From positions 1,922,001-1,986,000 of the forward strand of contig JAGYXB010001996.1 of the NCBI GenBank assembly GCA_022495005.1: a stretch of DNA of 64,000 bases, read 5' to 3'. Position 1 is the stretch's first letter. Each line of letters starts with the position of its first letter. Source of the stretch: Rhyacophila brunnea. Lineage: Eukaryota; Arthropoda; Insecta; Trichoptera; Rhyacophilidae. The translations under genes and the position numbers were made by a program. Below, piece by piece: positions 1-11,120 of this stretch. Below the pieces are notes generated by a model. That model was not told where the DNA came from and did not search any database. It saw only the letters and a list, made by a program, of their open reading frames with translations.

Positions 1-640
1 GAGGCAAGACAAGTGGGTACATATTAATATGTAGAAATAAAAATAAGCTTGTAACTCCTTGTTCCATTAAAATTTCACCGCTGCATAGCTGTCACTTGTT
101 ATTAACATTTTTTTTATTTTTTATTAAAATACAGTTTAGTTTTCGGCTTAATTTCTTTCTCTCCATGTCTCTCTGCTAAATATTTGTTAATTATTACATT
201 CCGAAACCTGGGGATTTCGTTAAATATACTCCTTTCATCCTCAGCACTTCAATATTCGAGTATATTATAATATATACCAATACCACTAATCGAACAAATT
301 ATTTATCGTTGGGCAAGTCAATTAACGTTGTGAGGGTCATTGGGAGAAGAGTGGCCTTCTTTGTAATTAGTGGTGTTCACACATCGCCCTCCCTGGGAAC
401 CGATCTTGGACCTACCGCATCTGTGACCCATTACCTATCGCCCGTAACATACTCCGTTCGCGAGAATCTACTCGCATTATTATTGAATGAAATTCGCCTT
501 TGTGAAGTTATTTTAAAAACAGACGCATTGGTGAGTTTTATCACAATATGGAAATCACTACGCGACGAAATAGAAAGTTTAATCAAATTATCCTGATTAT
601 CATAGCATACGTCATAATATATTGGTTTTATGTCAATTAA
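1..640. other. No recognisable gene; AT-rich sequence
   Basis: AT-rich sequence without an inverted repeat, SINE or protein similarity that I can recognise. A 95-codon open frame at 309-596 begins at a TTG rather than an ATG and resembles nothing known to me; I do not treat it as a gene. Confidence 0.5.
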
Positions 641-805
641 TCACTTGCCTCGGTGTCTTGTTTTTTCGAGATATACGCCTAATATTTTCCAGTCGATGTC
701 TTGGCCACTATTGGCTTCCAACATGTCGTCGATGGTACACGTCGATGCAACAAGCGGACATGCCACTACGTGCTCCGCGGTTTCCTCAATCCCACTTTTG
801 CAGTT
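641..805 (-). pseudogene. LINE ORF2 C-terminal remnant (zinc-knuckle-like tail)
   Basis: Read on the minus strand, the sequence encodes a short tail containing CKSGIEETAEHVVACP and ends at a stop at 641-643. A cysteine, then G-x-E-E/Q-T-x-E-H-[IV]-V and C-P, is the usual layout of the cysteine/histidine motif near the C-terminus of many insect non-LTR retrotransposon reverse transcriptases. No reverse transcriptase domain is visible upstream, so this is a 5'-truncated or decayed copy. The clade cannot be fixed from so little. The frame is open only for about 55 codons. Confidence 0.5.
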
Positions 806-1712
806 TGTTCATAGAATTATCCCCACATCCTCATATTATTCTTGGTCCAGTTTGATGTCCCCACTAACCAACGTCACGTTGATTTTTGTAAATATAATTT
901 TGAAGGTATACTTCAATACTAAGGATTCATTATTTTTAGAATAGTTCGTCTATTGACATGTTCAATGCCTCTGTTAAGACACTGAATAATTGTGGTAGAT
1001 GTTTTACTGTTTTATTAGCTATCGTGCGATTGTCATCTATATCTGAAAATATATAAATGTCAGATAAGTAAGTATTTTCCTGCAAACCGCATAATCTCTG
1101 CATACACCCAGGTGAGAGCTTTTGATCTGGTACCATCAAGAAGTTAGTATGGCTCCATCACTTTCGCCACATGTATTCACTCCGGCCGTGACCCCAAACC
1201 ATCGCAACTAGGGAACACAAAAATAATGTAAAAAGTTAACATTTCTCGAGGGTGGAGAAATATATGTTATTTTCAAAAGTTCTGTTTTGTGGTCCAAACC
1301 GGTGTCACCAATTTTGATTGAACATTGACGACTCGTAAATAACTGTAGAATTAACACCAGAAAACTTCCAAAAACACCGTTATTAAATGAGTTTATTTCA
1401 CGCACATTTGAATATCGAACGTACTACAATTTCACAAGTGTGACAAGATTTCCATACACATTGCCATGGGTATCTTAAGCTCTCTTCGGTACTTGCGTAC
1501 TACAAGACAAAATATGAACTCGCGCAGCACCCAATAGCTTTCTAAGTACCCGGCCTCCAGTACGAACTGTGGGAACTGAGCCCGACATAGTTATTTACTA
1601 TAATGAAAAATAAACAGACTCGGAAGATGTATTGGGAATCTGAAGATGCTATGTGTAAAGTAAACACTGAAACGGTAAACATAATCTATTACTTACCTAT
1701 GGCTAGGTTAAT
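806..1712. other. No recognisable gene
   Basis: Holds two short minus-strand open frames (936-1139 and 1208-1405) without recognisable domains. The first ends in NMSIDELF and has no visible similarity. No clear repeat structure. Confidence 0.4.
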
Positions 1713-1770
1713 TTATTCGGTTACGTGTAAATTGTACGTATTCCATTTCACCGTAGCACAGTTCACAAAT
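1713..1770 (-). repeat. Family A fragment, one terminus only
   Basis: Begins with a GGTTACGTGTAAATTGTACG-like terminus, followed by TTTCACCGTAGCACAGTTCAC. This is the reverse complement of the right end of family A (compare 18190-18248). Only the terminal 55-60 bp remain. Confidence 0.6.
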
Positions 1771-2070
1771 AGAGTGTAAATGTTCAAGTTGGGTAAAGAT
1801 CTGGAATGAAATTTACCAAATTATGAATCGCATCATAAAAAAAAAACTCCGTAATCGTTACCCCCAATTATCACCGTTCAATTTGCAATGTAGAATGTTT
1901 GATAATGTTAAGGGTAGCGGATCAATGACTCTACGGGTTCCTCCCTTACCTATATTATAGGGGTTGAGTACTTAAAAACCGATCCTCGTAAAAGTCTGTT
2001 TCGTGCCCTTCCACTTTGTAAGGGGTTCAATCGCTTCTTTCATCAACTTGCATTGCAAATAGTATAATTT

Positions 2071-2507
2071 TGTGTCCGGAAACTTGTACGTATGCAGTTC
2101 GTCATATCACACTTCACCGTGAAATGTTGTATCGGAAATATATGGCCGTATATTAAAGACCGTCCAATACTTCACCGTGAAATGTTGTATCGGAAATATA
2201 TGGCCGTATATTAAAGACCGTCAAATCTCTTTGGGTCGTATAGTACTGACTTAAAATTGTCTAAATAAAACACTGTTCTTATCGGTTTACACTTAACAGG
2301 AAGCCAGCAGTAAACAAATTTTGAAAATAGCCGATATACTGGATTATTTGTTAGATTTGCCAAAATAGGTATGAAAATTGAATTAATGTTCATATTGAAT
2401 CTAATAAAATAAGAGACCGTATAGTATACGGTCATCTCTTTCTGATAAGAAAGCTTACGGCGAACTGTGCGACGGTGAAATGTTTTGCGTACAATTTACA
2501 TGTAACC
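2071..2507 (+). mobile_element. Family A non-autonomous DNA transposon, copy 1
   Basis: One of four near full-length copies (also 17825, 30878 and 61182) that share start GTGTCCGGAAACTTGTACG and end TTTACATGTAACC. The ends are an imperfect inverted repeat (TTGTACGTA near both ends, then CACCGTGAAATG-type sequence). No coding sequence. Copies 2 and 3 have 8-bp target-site duplications, which fits hAT, P or Merlin-type elements; the superfamily is unresolved. This copy carries a 58-bp internal tandem duplication (2111-2168 and 2169-2226). A hAT-like element (family B) is inserted just beyond its right end. Confidence 0.75.
2111..2226. repeat. 58-bp tandem duplication inside family A copy 1
   Basis: Two adjacent, almost identical 58-bp units starting ACTTCACCGTGAAATG. 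The other family A copies have a single unit, so the duplication is specific to this copy. Confidence 0.9.
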
Positions 2508-2781
2508 GTATCAGTGACGCCCCGAGACAAAATGCCGCCCCATTTTTTATACAGTATTTTTTATCATCAGTGTACGTGTTGTTTCTGGTCACCAAAGAAG
2601 TCGAAGGGCAACGGAAATAAACTAGACATCGCGAACCCGACAAAAAAAATACAGTCCTGTAAACCTTTATGTCTATGTAATAAATTTTAAATGATTCTCC
2701 TCGATTTGCCGCCCTTGAGCAACTGCCGCCCCCAAGCGACGCTCAATCTGCCTACCCCCACCGGACGTCACTGAACCGTAT
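2504..2781. mobile_element. Family B hAT-like MITE, copy 2, with 8-bp target duplication
   Basis: The element runs 2512-2773 (262 bp). It starts CAGTGACGCCCC and ends CCGGACGTCACTG, and is flanked by the exact 8-bp duplication AACCGTAT (2504-2511 and 2774-2781). CAG...CTG termini with an 8-bp duplication are diagnostic of the hAT superfamily. It contains GC-rich subterminal blocks (GCCGCCCC and GCCGCCCTT-type) shared with the copies at 35238 and 59873. The insertion lies at the right edge of family A copy 1. No transposase. Confidence 0.9.
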
Positions 2782-3984
2782 AATATAGGTATTAGATATA
2801 GTAAGTACTGACCTATATGAATATTACAAATAAAATGGGATGTAGATATGTATAGCCAAAGTTGCAAAAAGTTACTTACATAAATGCCAAAAACTCCCAA
2901 CATTAAATAAACAAACATCAAGGGTTATTGTTATTGTCTACCAGCAGATTCACCATGTCACCCTGGCAGTGTTTACGCGGTATAGCCACGTGCGAAACCA
3001 CGTGCTTGCCGGTCGCAGTTAAGTGAACCCGGGGGAGCGTATCTTCCCACGGGCCCAGTCAGTGTGTTGTTAGGGGAGTCCTGCATTCACTCTCGAATAG
3101 CGAATGACCTATGACATATCGACGCAGTAAAGGACAGAAGCGGGTTTCCACCCAAACGCTAAAAATATTATTGCATTTATGTTGATGGCTACCGATAATT
3201 AGTTAATATACGCAAAATGCCTGCCTTTAATGCTATAAAAATATTGTACATCCAAATATGGTAATGAATACGAGGATTAACAAAATAATAGTCAACATTC
3301 GGTTATATTAAGATGGCACTTAAAGCAGATGAAATTAATATGGTATAAATGAGAAGATAATATTATCTTATTTTTTGAAATTTTATTGAAGTTTCAACAT
3401 TATTGGCTTCTAGCTGCTAGTTTAGTCAAATATTAGGACTATGGTTTTAAATTTAGGAGACAAATTAATTATATTTCAAATCTAGAATTTAATTAATGCT
3501 GCTATATTGCACTAAGGCTGCTTGGTGAATAAAAAGTGATTTTATGACAAGAATTAATTATAATAAAGATTTGATAATTTTAAATATGTAAATTAAGAAC
3601 TTTATATAATGATTTTAGTAAGTACTGAAAATAAAGGCAAGGGTTACTCAGTCATGGGCGAGGGTCGCGAGTACGATTTATGTCTGTCAGGTTGTCAAAC
3701 ATGGGTTTTTTCAACATGAAAAATTTTTAACGTGAAAAAACTTGTGCTTTTGGTGTCATCTTAGGCGTTTTTTTAACACGAAAAAAAGGCATTAAAAGAC
3801 TCCCAAAAACGAATGTATTTTTAACGTGAAAAACATGGGTTTTTTTCAAACGGTACGGTGTCCGCGGTGGGCCTCCATACTAGACTGAGATTGTTATCAA
3901 AGTCGATGGTTCTGTTGGTGGCTGTTCGCCGAGGAGCGGTATCCTGTGGGATACCTTCTTCTGGTATCAACCAGTTCAATGGAA
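2782..3984. other. No gene; GC-richer patch and short A/T-rich repeats
   Basis: 2940-3130 is noticeably GC-richer than its surroundings but holds no long frame that I recognise. At 3703-3846 a motif TTTTTAACGTGAAAAA recurs in variants with an ACATGGGTTTTTTTCAA partner, an imperfect local repeat cluster. Nothing else recognised. Confidence 0.4.
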
Positions 3985-4064
3985 ACAAATACGTATGACT
4001 GACAAAGTTCAATGCGCACTATTCATGTCGAATCTTAACGGCCTACCTCCACTCCTCGCCACTG
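3985..4064. repeat. Family D terminal fragment
   Basis: Matches the right arm of the palindromic family D (see 14601-15156): GACTGACAAAGTT, then CACTATTCATGTCG, AATCTTAACGGCCTACCTCC, and the end CTCCTCGCCACTG. The terminal CACTG agrees with a CAGTGGCGA inverted-repeat end. Confidence 0.7.
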
Positions 4065-4082
4065 AATACAAATGTATCTAAG

Positions 4083-4387
4083 TAGAGTATACGTTTTATA
4101 ACTTTGCACTTTTTACTACACTGATACGCCTCTTTGCCTCATTACCACGCATAAAATTAGATCAAATGATATTCACTTGCGTCCAACTCAACAATTGCAT
4201 TGCCCATTAGATGGCCATTCGATATAATTAGCATGTTATTTAAATGGGGTAATTAATTAGTAATCTATTAATATATAGATAAATATTTAAATAGATAATA
4301 TACGTAAAAAATATATTTTTAATATAATATATTACATCTCATTTTCATCCTAGAGCAAGAGTGCAAAGTTATGAAACGTATACTCTA
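4083..4387. mobile_element. Family L MITE copy 1 (TA-flanked)
   Basis: Terminal inverted repeats: left TAGAGTATACGTTTTATAAC then TTTGCACTT; right AGTGCAAAGTTATGAAACG then TATACTCTA. With the terminal TA taken as the target duplication it fits a Tc1/mariner-type non-autonomous element of about 305 bp. It is AT-rich with no coding content. The second copy is at 41052-42040, where two other elements have inserted; this copy provides the empty sites. Confidence 0.8.
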
Positions 4388-5689
4388 ATAATATAATATC
4401 GATTATTAATAGTTAGAACCAGTTTTAAATTATTTGCAGCTGTGTTGATTTCCTATCGTAATGACGTGATCACAGATACTGTTGATCACTTTGCTATGTC
4501 AATTCACTGACGACTCATTTGTTATGTATATGAAGTCGTCTCCAGCGAGCTGCCACCCGTTTTTTTTACACGGATTAATCCAAACAAACGGTGGCCACCC
4601 TAATTGTATAAAAGTCACACGGGCAATAATGTAATTAACTTTTTTTCGATGTCATGTGTGCCTGATGATGGGAAAGAGTTTTGTTAGTTTAATGATCAGT
4701 TGTGAAGACGAACTCCCTTCGTATCGGCGTGGTACATGTCAGAGCGTCGCAAGTGCACATGTGTCGCAAAACAATCTCTTTACTAATTGCACACGAGAGA
4801 AATTACATAATTGTTTAATCTTCAAATTTACACTAAAATTTGGTAGGACTTACTAACATTGATCAGTTAGCCCTTTACTGCATGATTTTTTTTTTGAAAA
4901 TTTTTTTTCTTGGTGTCAAAATGCCTTGTGAACGAAGGATAAATAATATTTTTTTTCTTTCGACAATTCCATAAAATTTAGTATGTTACTGCGTGGTGTC
5001 GCAGATTTATCTGAGGAAATCTTACATTTCACTCATTTCAGTATGACAAAATACAAAACCAAATGATAACAATTATAAAAAACTAATTTACACACCTTAT
5101 TTGATGTGTAGATATTTTTATTCAACCAATTTCAATCTTCTGTATATTTTTAAAAATTTATTTACAAATGCGGATTTTCGCATACATACGAATTCGTCAA
5201 CTTTCAAAGCAGAAATGCAGAGACTATAATGCAGAAATGCTTTATTTATACTTATAGTAATATTTTTTTCGCGGATCTACTGAATCCAAAGATATCGTCA
5301 GTTTTGTGTGAAAACACACGGCGACTTTCACGGTGTATTTATTTGCTCGGCCTATTTTAATAAATAGCATTATTCGCATGCTACTTGCGAAGACTGAAGT
5401 GATTGCATTGAAGCAAGAGAAAATAATAATCCTTATATAGGAGTTAAGTTTACCGAGGGTAACATCAAACCCTATGACAACCGGAATTTATCTTAGCTAT
5501 AATATGAAGAACATTTCTAATTTCTATACATAATGAAAATTATATTCAATTATATTCTTCACGAAAGACACAGTTGTAATTCATAAAAAATATATCACTT
5601 TATATTCAACACATATAAATAAACATTTAATACACCACGTATTTCGCTGGTATATTAAGCTTCATCAATTATAAATAGTCCTACACGCT
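4388..5689. other. No recognisable gene
   Basis: AT-rich with homopolymer runs. At 4551-4602 there is a short inverted pair (GCCACCCGTTT and AAACGGTGGC). No supported coding frame. Confidence 0.4.
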
Positions 5690-5763
5690 AAACTTGTCTG
5701 ACAGAGTTTAATGTGCACAATTTATGTCCGATCTTAACAGCCTACCTCCACCATTCGCAACTG
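5690..5763. repeat. Family D terminal fragment
   Basis: Right-arm fragment of family D: TTTAATGTGCACAATTTATG, TCCGATCTTAACAGCCTACC, then TCCACCATTCGCAACTG. It is more diverged than the copy at 3985. Confidence 0.65.
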
Positions 5764-5805
5764 CTATCAATATTTAACGTTTGAGTTTATGAAATTCCTA
5801 CCGGT

Positions 5806-5840
5806 GGCGAAGACTCCATCCTAGGCTATTATTTAAATTA
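5806..5840. repeat. Short repeat shared with 18339-18375
   Basis: GTGGCGAAGACTCCATCCTA followed by GGCTATTATTTAAA closely matches 18339-18375. It may be the start of a further family that neighbours family D; only these two instances were seen. Confidence 0.5.
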
Positions 5841-6238
5841 AAACCTACCTTATGTATAATTTTCCAACACCATCTGTCTGTCATCTCAGGTATGTAGGTA
5901 TAATAAATTGATTGACGCTTGTCTAACCAGACCGACATGTACATGACAGTGAAGTTAAAGTCCCTCCACCAAACCCGCCCCGTACCACCCTCGGTCTTAA
6001 TCGAGAGTATCACGGGACCCATCAATTGGTGATGTGAAGCATCTAAGAATTGGCCTGGGAGTGTCCTGGGAGAAGATGCCCAAGACTTAGATTGCTACGC
6101 TCAAAGTGAGCTCTGACTGAGTTTTTTTCTAATGCAAAGTGCCAGGGAGAGAAAAAGCACATGGAAATTACTAAAAAGAAAATGAAGCTACTTGTTTATT
6201 AAATTAAAGAACGAAGCTAATCATACAGGCAGCAAAAT

Positions 6239-6457
6239 TTATGTGAAGAGATCTTCACGCCCGTAGTAAGACGCCGCAAATTTTTTGAAAGCAAGATAAT
6301 TAGCCTTAGTAGCAACCAGGTCGGACGGACCAATGGGTCCAACAGCTGGTTGGACCGACCTGAGCATTTCCTCCCGTTCGGAGCACATACTCAGACACTC
6401 CCATAGGATGTGGTTGGCATCCTGTAATGTACATGACACTAAAACGTAACCAGCCAT
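6239..6457 (-). pseudogene. LINE ORF2 C-terminal remnant
   Basis: The minus-strand frame of 72 codons contains DANHILWECLSMCSEREEML and then LVATKANYLAFKKFA. N-H-[IV]-L-W-E-C-P followed by R-x-x-[ML]-L and a closing LVA..N...F..FA segment is the usual C-terminal tail of reverse transcriptases of several insect non-LTR retrotransposons. The expected proline after the cysteine is a leucine here. No upstream catalytic domain is visible, so this is a 5'-truncated copy, oriented right to left. The clade cannot be assigned without a database search. Confidence 0.6.
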
Positions 6458-7146
6458 GGAACTATTACAATCATCAAAGTGTCATACTATCACGTGCCCT
6501 GAGGCTGTAGGTATTTAAGCCTAGTCGCATTATAGTTACAATTTTAGTTATATAATAAAAAATAAGAGCCTGATGCTTGGAATGTCATAATTCACTATGC
6601 TATATTATTATTTAGTCGTGTATCGGATGTTTAACGAATAGCGAAAAAATGTTAACAAACAAACCATATGCGCACCAGTGAATTGAAGTTTACCAGTAAA
6701 ATGCCTTTGTGGTAGCCAAGTAACATGATGCAACCCCTCGCCATATTGGATAAATACCTATTTTTATTAGGAAACACCCTAAAAATAATAATAGAATAAA
6801 ATTCCACACATCATTTAAATATTTAAATCATTATTATTATATTATTTTTTTGCACAACTACACAGTTTAAAATGTTATTATTCTTGAAGCTTACCATCAC
6901 AGGAAATTTTTCATGTGTGTTTATCTCACTTAGCTGGTCGACCTGTCAAGCCGGGCTTCTCCTAAGCCTGGCCAGGCTAGACCTCTGTCTGACTCCGCCC
7001 TTATGGGGACCATGAATATCAAAGCACTCACTATAATTGTACGCAAAATAAATGTCGTATTACAATATTCATATTATTATCTATACATGATGAATACAAT
7101 TTACTACAAAGTAATAGCTGAATCTCGTGAATCTGAACTTCTTATT
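6458..7146. other. No recognisable gene
   Basis: AT-rich apart from a GC-richer block at 6930-7015, which may belong to the same LINE debris. No other structure seen. Confidence 0.35.
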
Positions 7147-7562
7147 TTACAACGCTTTTCTTAGCTCGTATTCTTATTTGTCCGGTGGTTCTTTGTCCGG
7201 TACAAATCTTGCAATCCTTCCCGACTAGCTAGACATTTGAAATTTTTAGAATATATCAGAATACGATGCCAATGCATTTTTTTTAAATATTCCAATTTTA
7301 GCCCTCTTTAAGTAGAATTGAATTCATTTTCAGTTAATTATTTTTTGTATGAAAAGTTATTTCGACACCATTATTGGTTGCTAGGGCTCTGGGGTCCTAG
7401 AAACTAAATTATTAATATATACGTGCGTTACTATGGAAATCAATATGACATGTCAAGTACAAATTTGTTGATCGTTTAAGCTAGTCAAGTCAAGTTTATA
7501 TGGTTCAACAGAAGATTTAAAAACGTTGTAAGTATATAAAAAGTTCTTTTTATCTTGTAATT
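7147..7562. mobile_element. Family C repeat, copy 1
   Basis: One of three copies (also 28578 and 34958). It starts TTACAACGCTTTTCTTAGC and contains AAAAACGTTGTAA near the right side, giving an inverted pair TTACAACG-TTTT. Copies 1 and 3 stay similar for about 30 bp past that inner end, to CTTTTTATCTTGTAA, so the true right boundary is uncertain. No coding sequence. This copy shows the unoccupied target (GGGGTCCTAGAAAC) for the 2.1-kb family B insertion in copy 3. Confidence 0.7.
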
Positions 7563-8470
7563 TTGTATAATGATATTATTGATTAATAATTATTTGACAC
7601 AGAAAGGGTTAACTAGTACAGTGGCTAACTTAACGAAAGCCAAACCACAATGTCGTAAAAGGCAAAGGCTACTTTACGATGGAATTGCATGGAGGTACTT
7701 ACATTCATTTTTTTCATCATGACCAACTTGCAATTCCAATGACTTCCATACAACGTACTGTTCACCCTAGTGATTATAAAATAAACTATGTAGGTATCTG
7801 AAGTTTGATTAGTTTTTAACTTTCTGTAGAGTCGGTTTTTAAATCACTTTTGTTCCGTGTGTAATTAGTTAGCTAAAATCAATGATGCCAGTTGCGCATG
7901 AATATACCTTAACAAATATCTCTATCACTATGTTGCCATTAAGAATGGAGTTGTACTTATCAATAAAATGCCAAGTCAATTTATTACACCGATTTTTGGA
8001 GCATGATTTTTAATATTCCTACTTCAATTTGATTAATTGAGTTTGTAAAATCGTAGCCTTCTAGGAGGAATAGTGCCATATTATATTGACGTGAATTTTT
8101 AAGTTTCTTATTTTGTTATGTGTATTAAGTAGTTGGTCCAATTATGTATTGGTTTTATAATAGCAAACAACTATTCTCTGCATTCCATGACGAAAAACAA
8201 TTAAAACAACTTTATCTTGACCATAATAAACTCATTTAGTAAACTTCTAGTGTAGATTTTAGTAGGTGTGATGTGGAAAAGAAATGTTTTTTAACGGTTT
8301 GGCATTATGCTGATAGTTATGTACCTAATGAAACGATCCAACGATAACGATTTCCTAATAAAACATTCTTCTGACGGCGGATTTATAATCTAAAACAACT
8401 GTCAATAGCATTCACTTGATAATTTGTTTCAAAATCATGTCAAATAAATCGTAAAATAAAAAGTAAAACC
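7563..8470. other. No recognisable gene or repeat
   Basis: AT-rich unique-looking sequence. I saw no inverted repeat, coding frame or RNA-like structure. Confidence 0.4.
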
Positions 8471-8475
8471 AAACT

Positions 8476-8650
8476 CGTAGTCCAGTGTATAGGGTGCTGG
8501 CCTATCATCCGGGGGCTCTGGGTTCAATTTCTGGTGAGGTCACACTATATTTATGCGATTTTCTCAAAGTGTTTGTGATTGTTTCACTTATATTACTAAC
8601 TACACTACTGTCATAAAGCCTGATAGCGTGTTGTAGTCAGTAAGTAGTAT
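8476..8650 (+). repeat. tRNA-derived SINE, family Q copy 1
   Basis: Starts CTCGTAGTCCAGTGTATAGG (box A region), followed by GCTGGCCTATCATCCGGGGG and a degenerate box B, GGGTTCAATTTCTGG. A second copy on the minus strand at 53795-53937 shares both the tRNA-like head and about 70 bp of body (TTATATTACTAACTACACTA here), so this is a SINE and not a tRNA gene. Confidence 0.7.
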
Positions 8651-8704
8651 TTTAAATAATATTATGTACTTATTTAAAATATACAAGGATGATCTTCTAT
8701 TGAC

Positions 8705-8862
8705 TGAATTTAAAAAAAAAGGAATGGTTGTCAGTTATTGGCCAAATCCATTGGGATTTAACGTAATTTTCACCAGACGTGGAATTCGAACTAGCACACA
8801 ATGTTTTCAAAGACGGGCGCTCTAACAACTACTCTATCGTGGGGAAATCCACATGGACGCTA
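8705..8862 (-). repeat. tRNA-like SINE, another type
   Basis: On the minus strand: TAGAGTAGTTGTTAGAGCG (box A-like), CCCGTCTTTGAAAAC, then a box B, AGTTCGAATTCC, and a body that runs to TGACAACCATTCC. The spacing of the boxes fits a tRNA-derived SINE head. Only one copy in this window, so the family status is inferred. Confidence 0.5.
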
Positions 8863-8865
8863 GTC

Positions 8866-9047
8866 CGTCATCGTCATCAGTCTAGATGAATCCACTGCTG
8901 TATAAAGGCCTCCTCGCCGATTTTATTCATCTTTATAGTGTGCATTGTATCGCCGTTTACTTAGCAGATTTTCTTAACTATTTCGTGGATGTATTGGCCT
9001 GTAGGTTTACCATTCGGACGTTTTATACCTATGCCTTGTGTACTAAC
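8866..9047 (-). pseudogene. RTE-type LINE 3' fragment
   Basis: The plus strand reads ATCCACTGCTGTATAAAGGC, close to the RTE end at 57900 (ATCCACTGCTGGATGAAGGC). On the minus strand the translation includes IKRPNGKPTGQYIHEIVKKI, which fits the R-P-x-G-[RK]-P-x-x-R-W-x-D-[ED]-I signature near the RTE C-terminus, although the usual tryptophan is a tyrosine. Strongly 5'-truncated and decayed. Confidence 0.65.
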
Positions 9048-9976
9048 ACTGAGTGACTCGAGTTGCTAGTTATTGTCTCACCTTTGAACTGTATGACACA
9101 CATTGGTTCAATAAATAATAGTACAGTACCAATGTAATTCTTTTACAACACTTTACCTCTTAAATATATTATGTTATTGTATTTTAACAGTACAAATGGT
9201 TCTTTCGTTACTTTTCTGGCTACATATTTATGTTAATTTAGAGTGTCTTTAATTAATTTTCTTTAATTTCCTCATAGATTTTTTTTATTAGTATATTAAA
9301 GTGTCGATACCTTATCGAATCAAAACACGGTTACGTGCGATCACGACTCGATCAGAAATGGCCGGTTTATTAAAAAAAGTGATAGTAAAATATCATATTA
9401 AAGGTTATGCCATTTGTATATTTTAATTTTTATCAAGGCTGCTGTAAAAGTTAACAGGATATAAAGCCATTTGAATTTTTATTTTTGTTTTTACAAGTTA
9501 CTAGTTTATACAATATGTAAGATACCACTAAATAAATCTCAGTAATTACCAACGTAAAAATAATGAAATATTATGCATTACGTACTTATAATTTATAACT
9601 CATAATTTTACGGGGTTCTGTATTAATTTCATAGATCAAACGACGTGTTATAGAAATGGCAAAAATTAGCATGAAATCTTTTGTATTATAATCATAGTAA
9701 TGAAACCTAAATTCACGTAAGTATATCGATCAATTAGTATTTTTGTATACCTAATCTTGTATTATAAATAACTTCACTTGGGTTCAATAAGTGAGTCCAG
9801 AAATCTGCCAAGGAATACATCGAGATTTCAAATTCGGCTCACTGATGCTAATGCATTGACTGTGCAGTTTATACAATGCTCTTCATCTTCAAGCGAAAGC
9901 TTTCGGTGCCTATTTAATAATATTATGGCGATAGACTAAGAGCCCGATGCAGAATCACCTGGATTAAGATATAAAC
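9048..9976. other. No recognisable gene or repeat
   Basis: AT-rich; nothing recognised. Short frames only. Confidence 0.4.
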
Positions 9977-10457
9977 CATTGCCGACTAAAGTAGAAAGCC
10001 GATACATTCACAACGACTGGTCCTACTTTTTCCGCCCCTCCCGTTGTTGTCTATGTATGAACTGTCATTGTTCTATAGAGGGCTCATCCTGACGCGTCTG
10101 TCGTGTTCGCACAGGGAATGGTTTGATTTAAATAAATAAGTTACATGATAAATAATACACTAGCATTAACACACCTTCTACAAATGTAATGCATACATCA
10201 ATCTTACATATTTTTTGGAAATCGATATTACCACCGGTTTTTGTGTGAAGGACTAGTCTGACTTTGACAGCTGATGAATAACAGGAATGTATATTATTTA
10301 TAAATAACTAATAGTTAATATATTTGATTTGAGAATTTTTTATAATTCAATTTGAAACGAGAAAGGGCGAATCAATATATCAAGCAATCAGGGATCTGAT
10401 TTTGACAGCTGAAAAGTGGACCACTCGTTGCTCGTGCAAAAAGTTATGCTCAGGCTC
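9977..10457. repeat. Family G repeat, copy 1 (uninterrupted)
   Basis: About 480 bp, from CATTGCCGACTAAAGTAGAA to GCAAAAAGTTATGCTCAGG. An inverted copy lies at 42740-45270, where it is split by families I and P. No terminal inverted repeat and no frame recognised, so the class is unknown. It preserves the unoccupied sites ACCACCGG (family I) and GGGCTCATCCTG (family P). Confidence 0.8.
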
Positions 10458-10634
10458 ATTAATAACCATGTCCTTGCTTTTTTGTACAAGGTGGTTGTTA
10501 GTAATTTTTGAACAATCACAAACACCCAGGCTTTGAAAAAAAACACATAAATGTTTTTTGTCATGACCGGGAATCGAACCCAGAACTCTCGGGTAGAAGG
10601 CCAGCGCCTTACCCACTGCACCACGAGAGCCGCT
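10458..10634 (-). repeat. tRNA-derived SINE, family W copy 1
   Basis: The minus strand reads GGCTCTCGTGGTGCAGTGGG (box A), GCGCTGGCCTTCTACCC, and box B TGGGTTCGATTCCCGG, a well-preserved tRNA-like head, followed by a body ending near CAAGGACATGGTTATTAAT. A second copy at 55360-55548 shares head and body. It is inserted at the end of family G copy 1; GCTCA occurs at both edges, a possible remnant of target duplication. Confidence 0.85.
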
Positions 10635-10915
10635 AGCTCAAATTAGTTAGGCGTGTCGACCGTATTTCAAATGGTTTCGTTTTAGGCCACTGCCTTTTTT
10701 TATACATTTACTACTTGCTATATGATGTAGGTATAGATATTGTAGAAGATGCAATTTAAGTTGTCGATATTGGCCTCTTAAAGATATGCGCGTGTCTTAG
10801 GGACTTACGTTGCGAAGTATGGTTTTGACTCGCACTATACTTTAGAATCTAAAATTTGTAATAGTTTTCATTCATTTAACAATCTTATTATGAGTCGTCA
10901 ACCAGTTCTAACTTA

Positions 10916-11120
10916 AGCCGCGTTGACACGATCCAAGTTGACTTGGATCGAGCGCCATCCGAGCGCACTCGTAAGAGACAGCTTCATACTAATTACTCCT
11001 ATCCAATCTACTCGGATGAGTAGGACGCGGTCCGAGTAGCTTGGATAGGAGTAATTAAAATGAAGCTGTCTCGTACGAGTGCGCTCAGTCCAAGTCAACT
11101 TGGATCGTGTCAACGCGACT
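10916..11120. mobile_element. Palindromic MITE with TTA target duplication
   Basis: 205 bp. Left end AGCCGCGTTGACACGATCCA, right end (reverse complement) AGTCGCGTTGACACGATCCA; the complementarity extends through CTCGTAAGAGACAGCTTCAT to CTCCTATCCAA, so each arm is about 90 bp. TTA occurs on both sides (10913-10915 and 11121-11123), consistent with PIF/Harbinger-type elements. The loop contains its own smaller hairpin (CTACTCGGA). Confidence 0.9.

Noticed and set aside
309..596. 95-codon open frame
   Set aside because: Starts at TTG, no recognisable domain; expected by chance in 64 kb.
10380..10624. Two overlapping 78-codon minus-strand frames
   Set aside because: Both lie across the W SINE and the end of family G; they translate repeat sequence.
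10562..10634. tRNA gene with good A and B boxes
   Set aside because: The same head is followed by the same 110-bp body at 55360-55548, so it is a SINE head.
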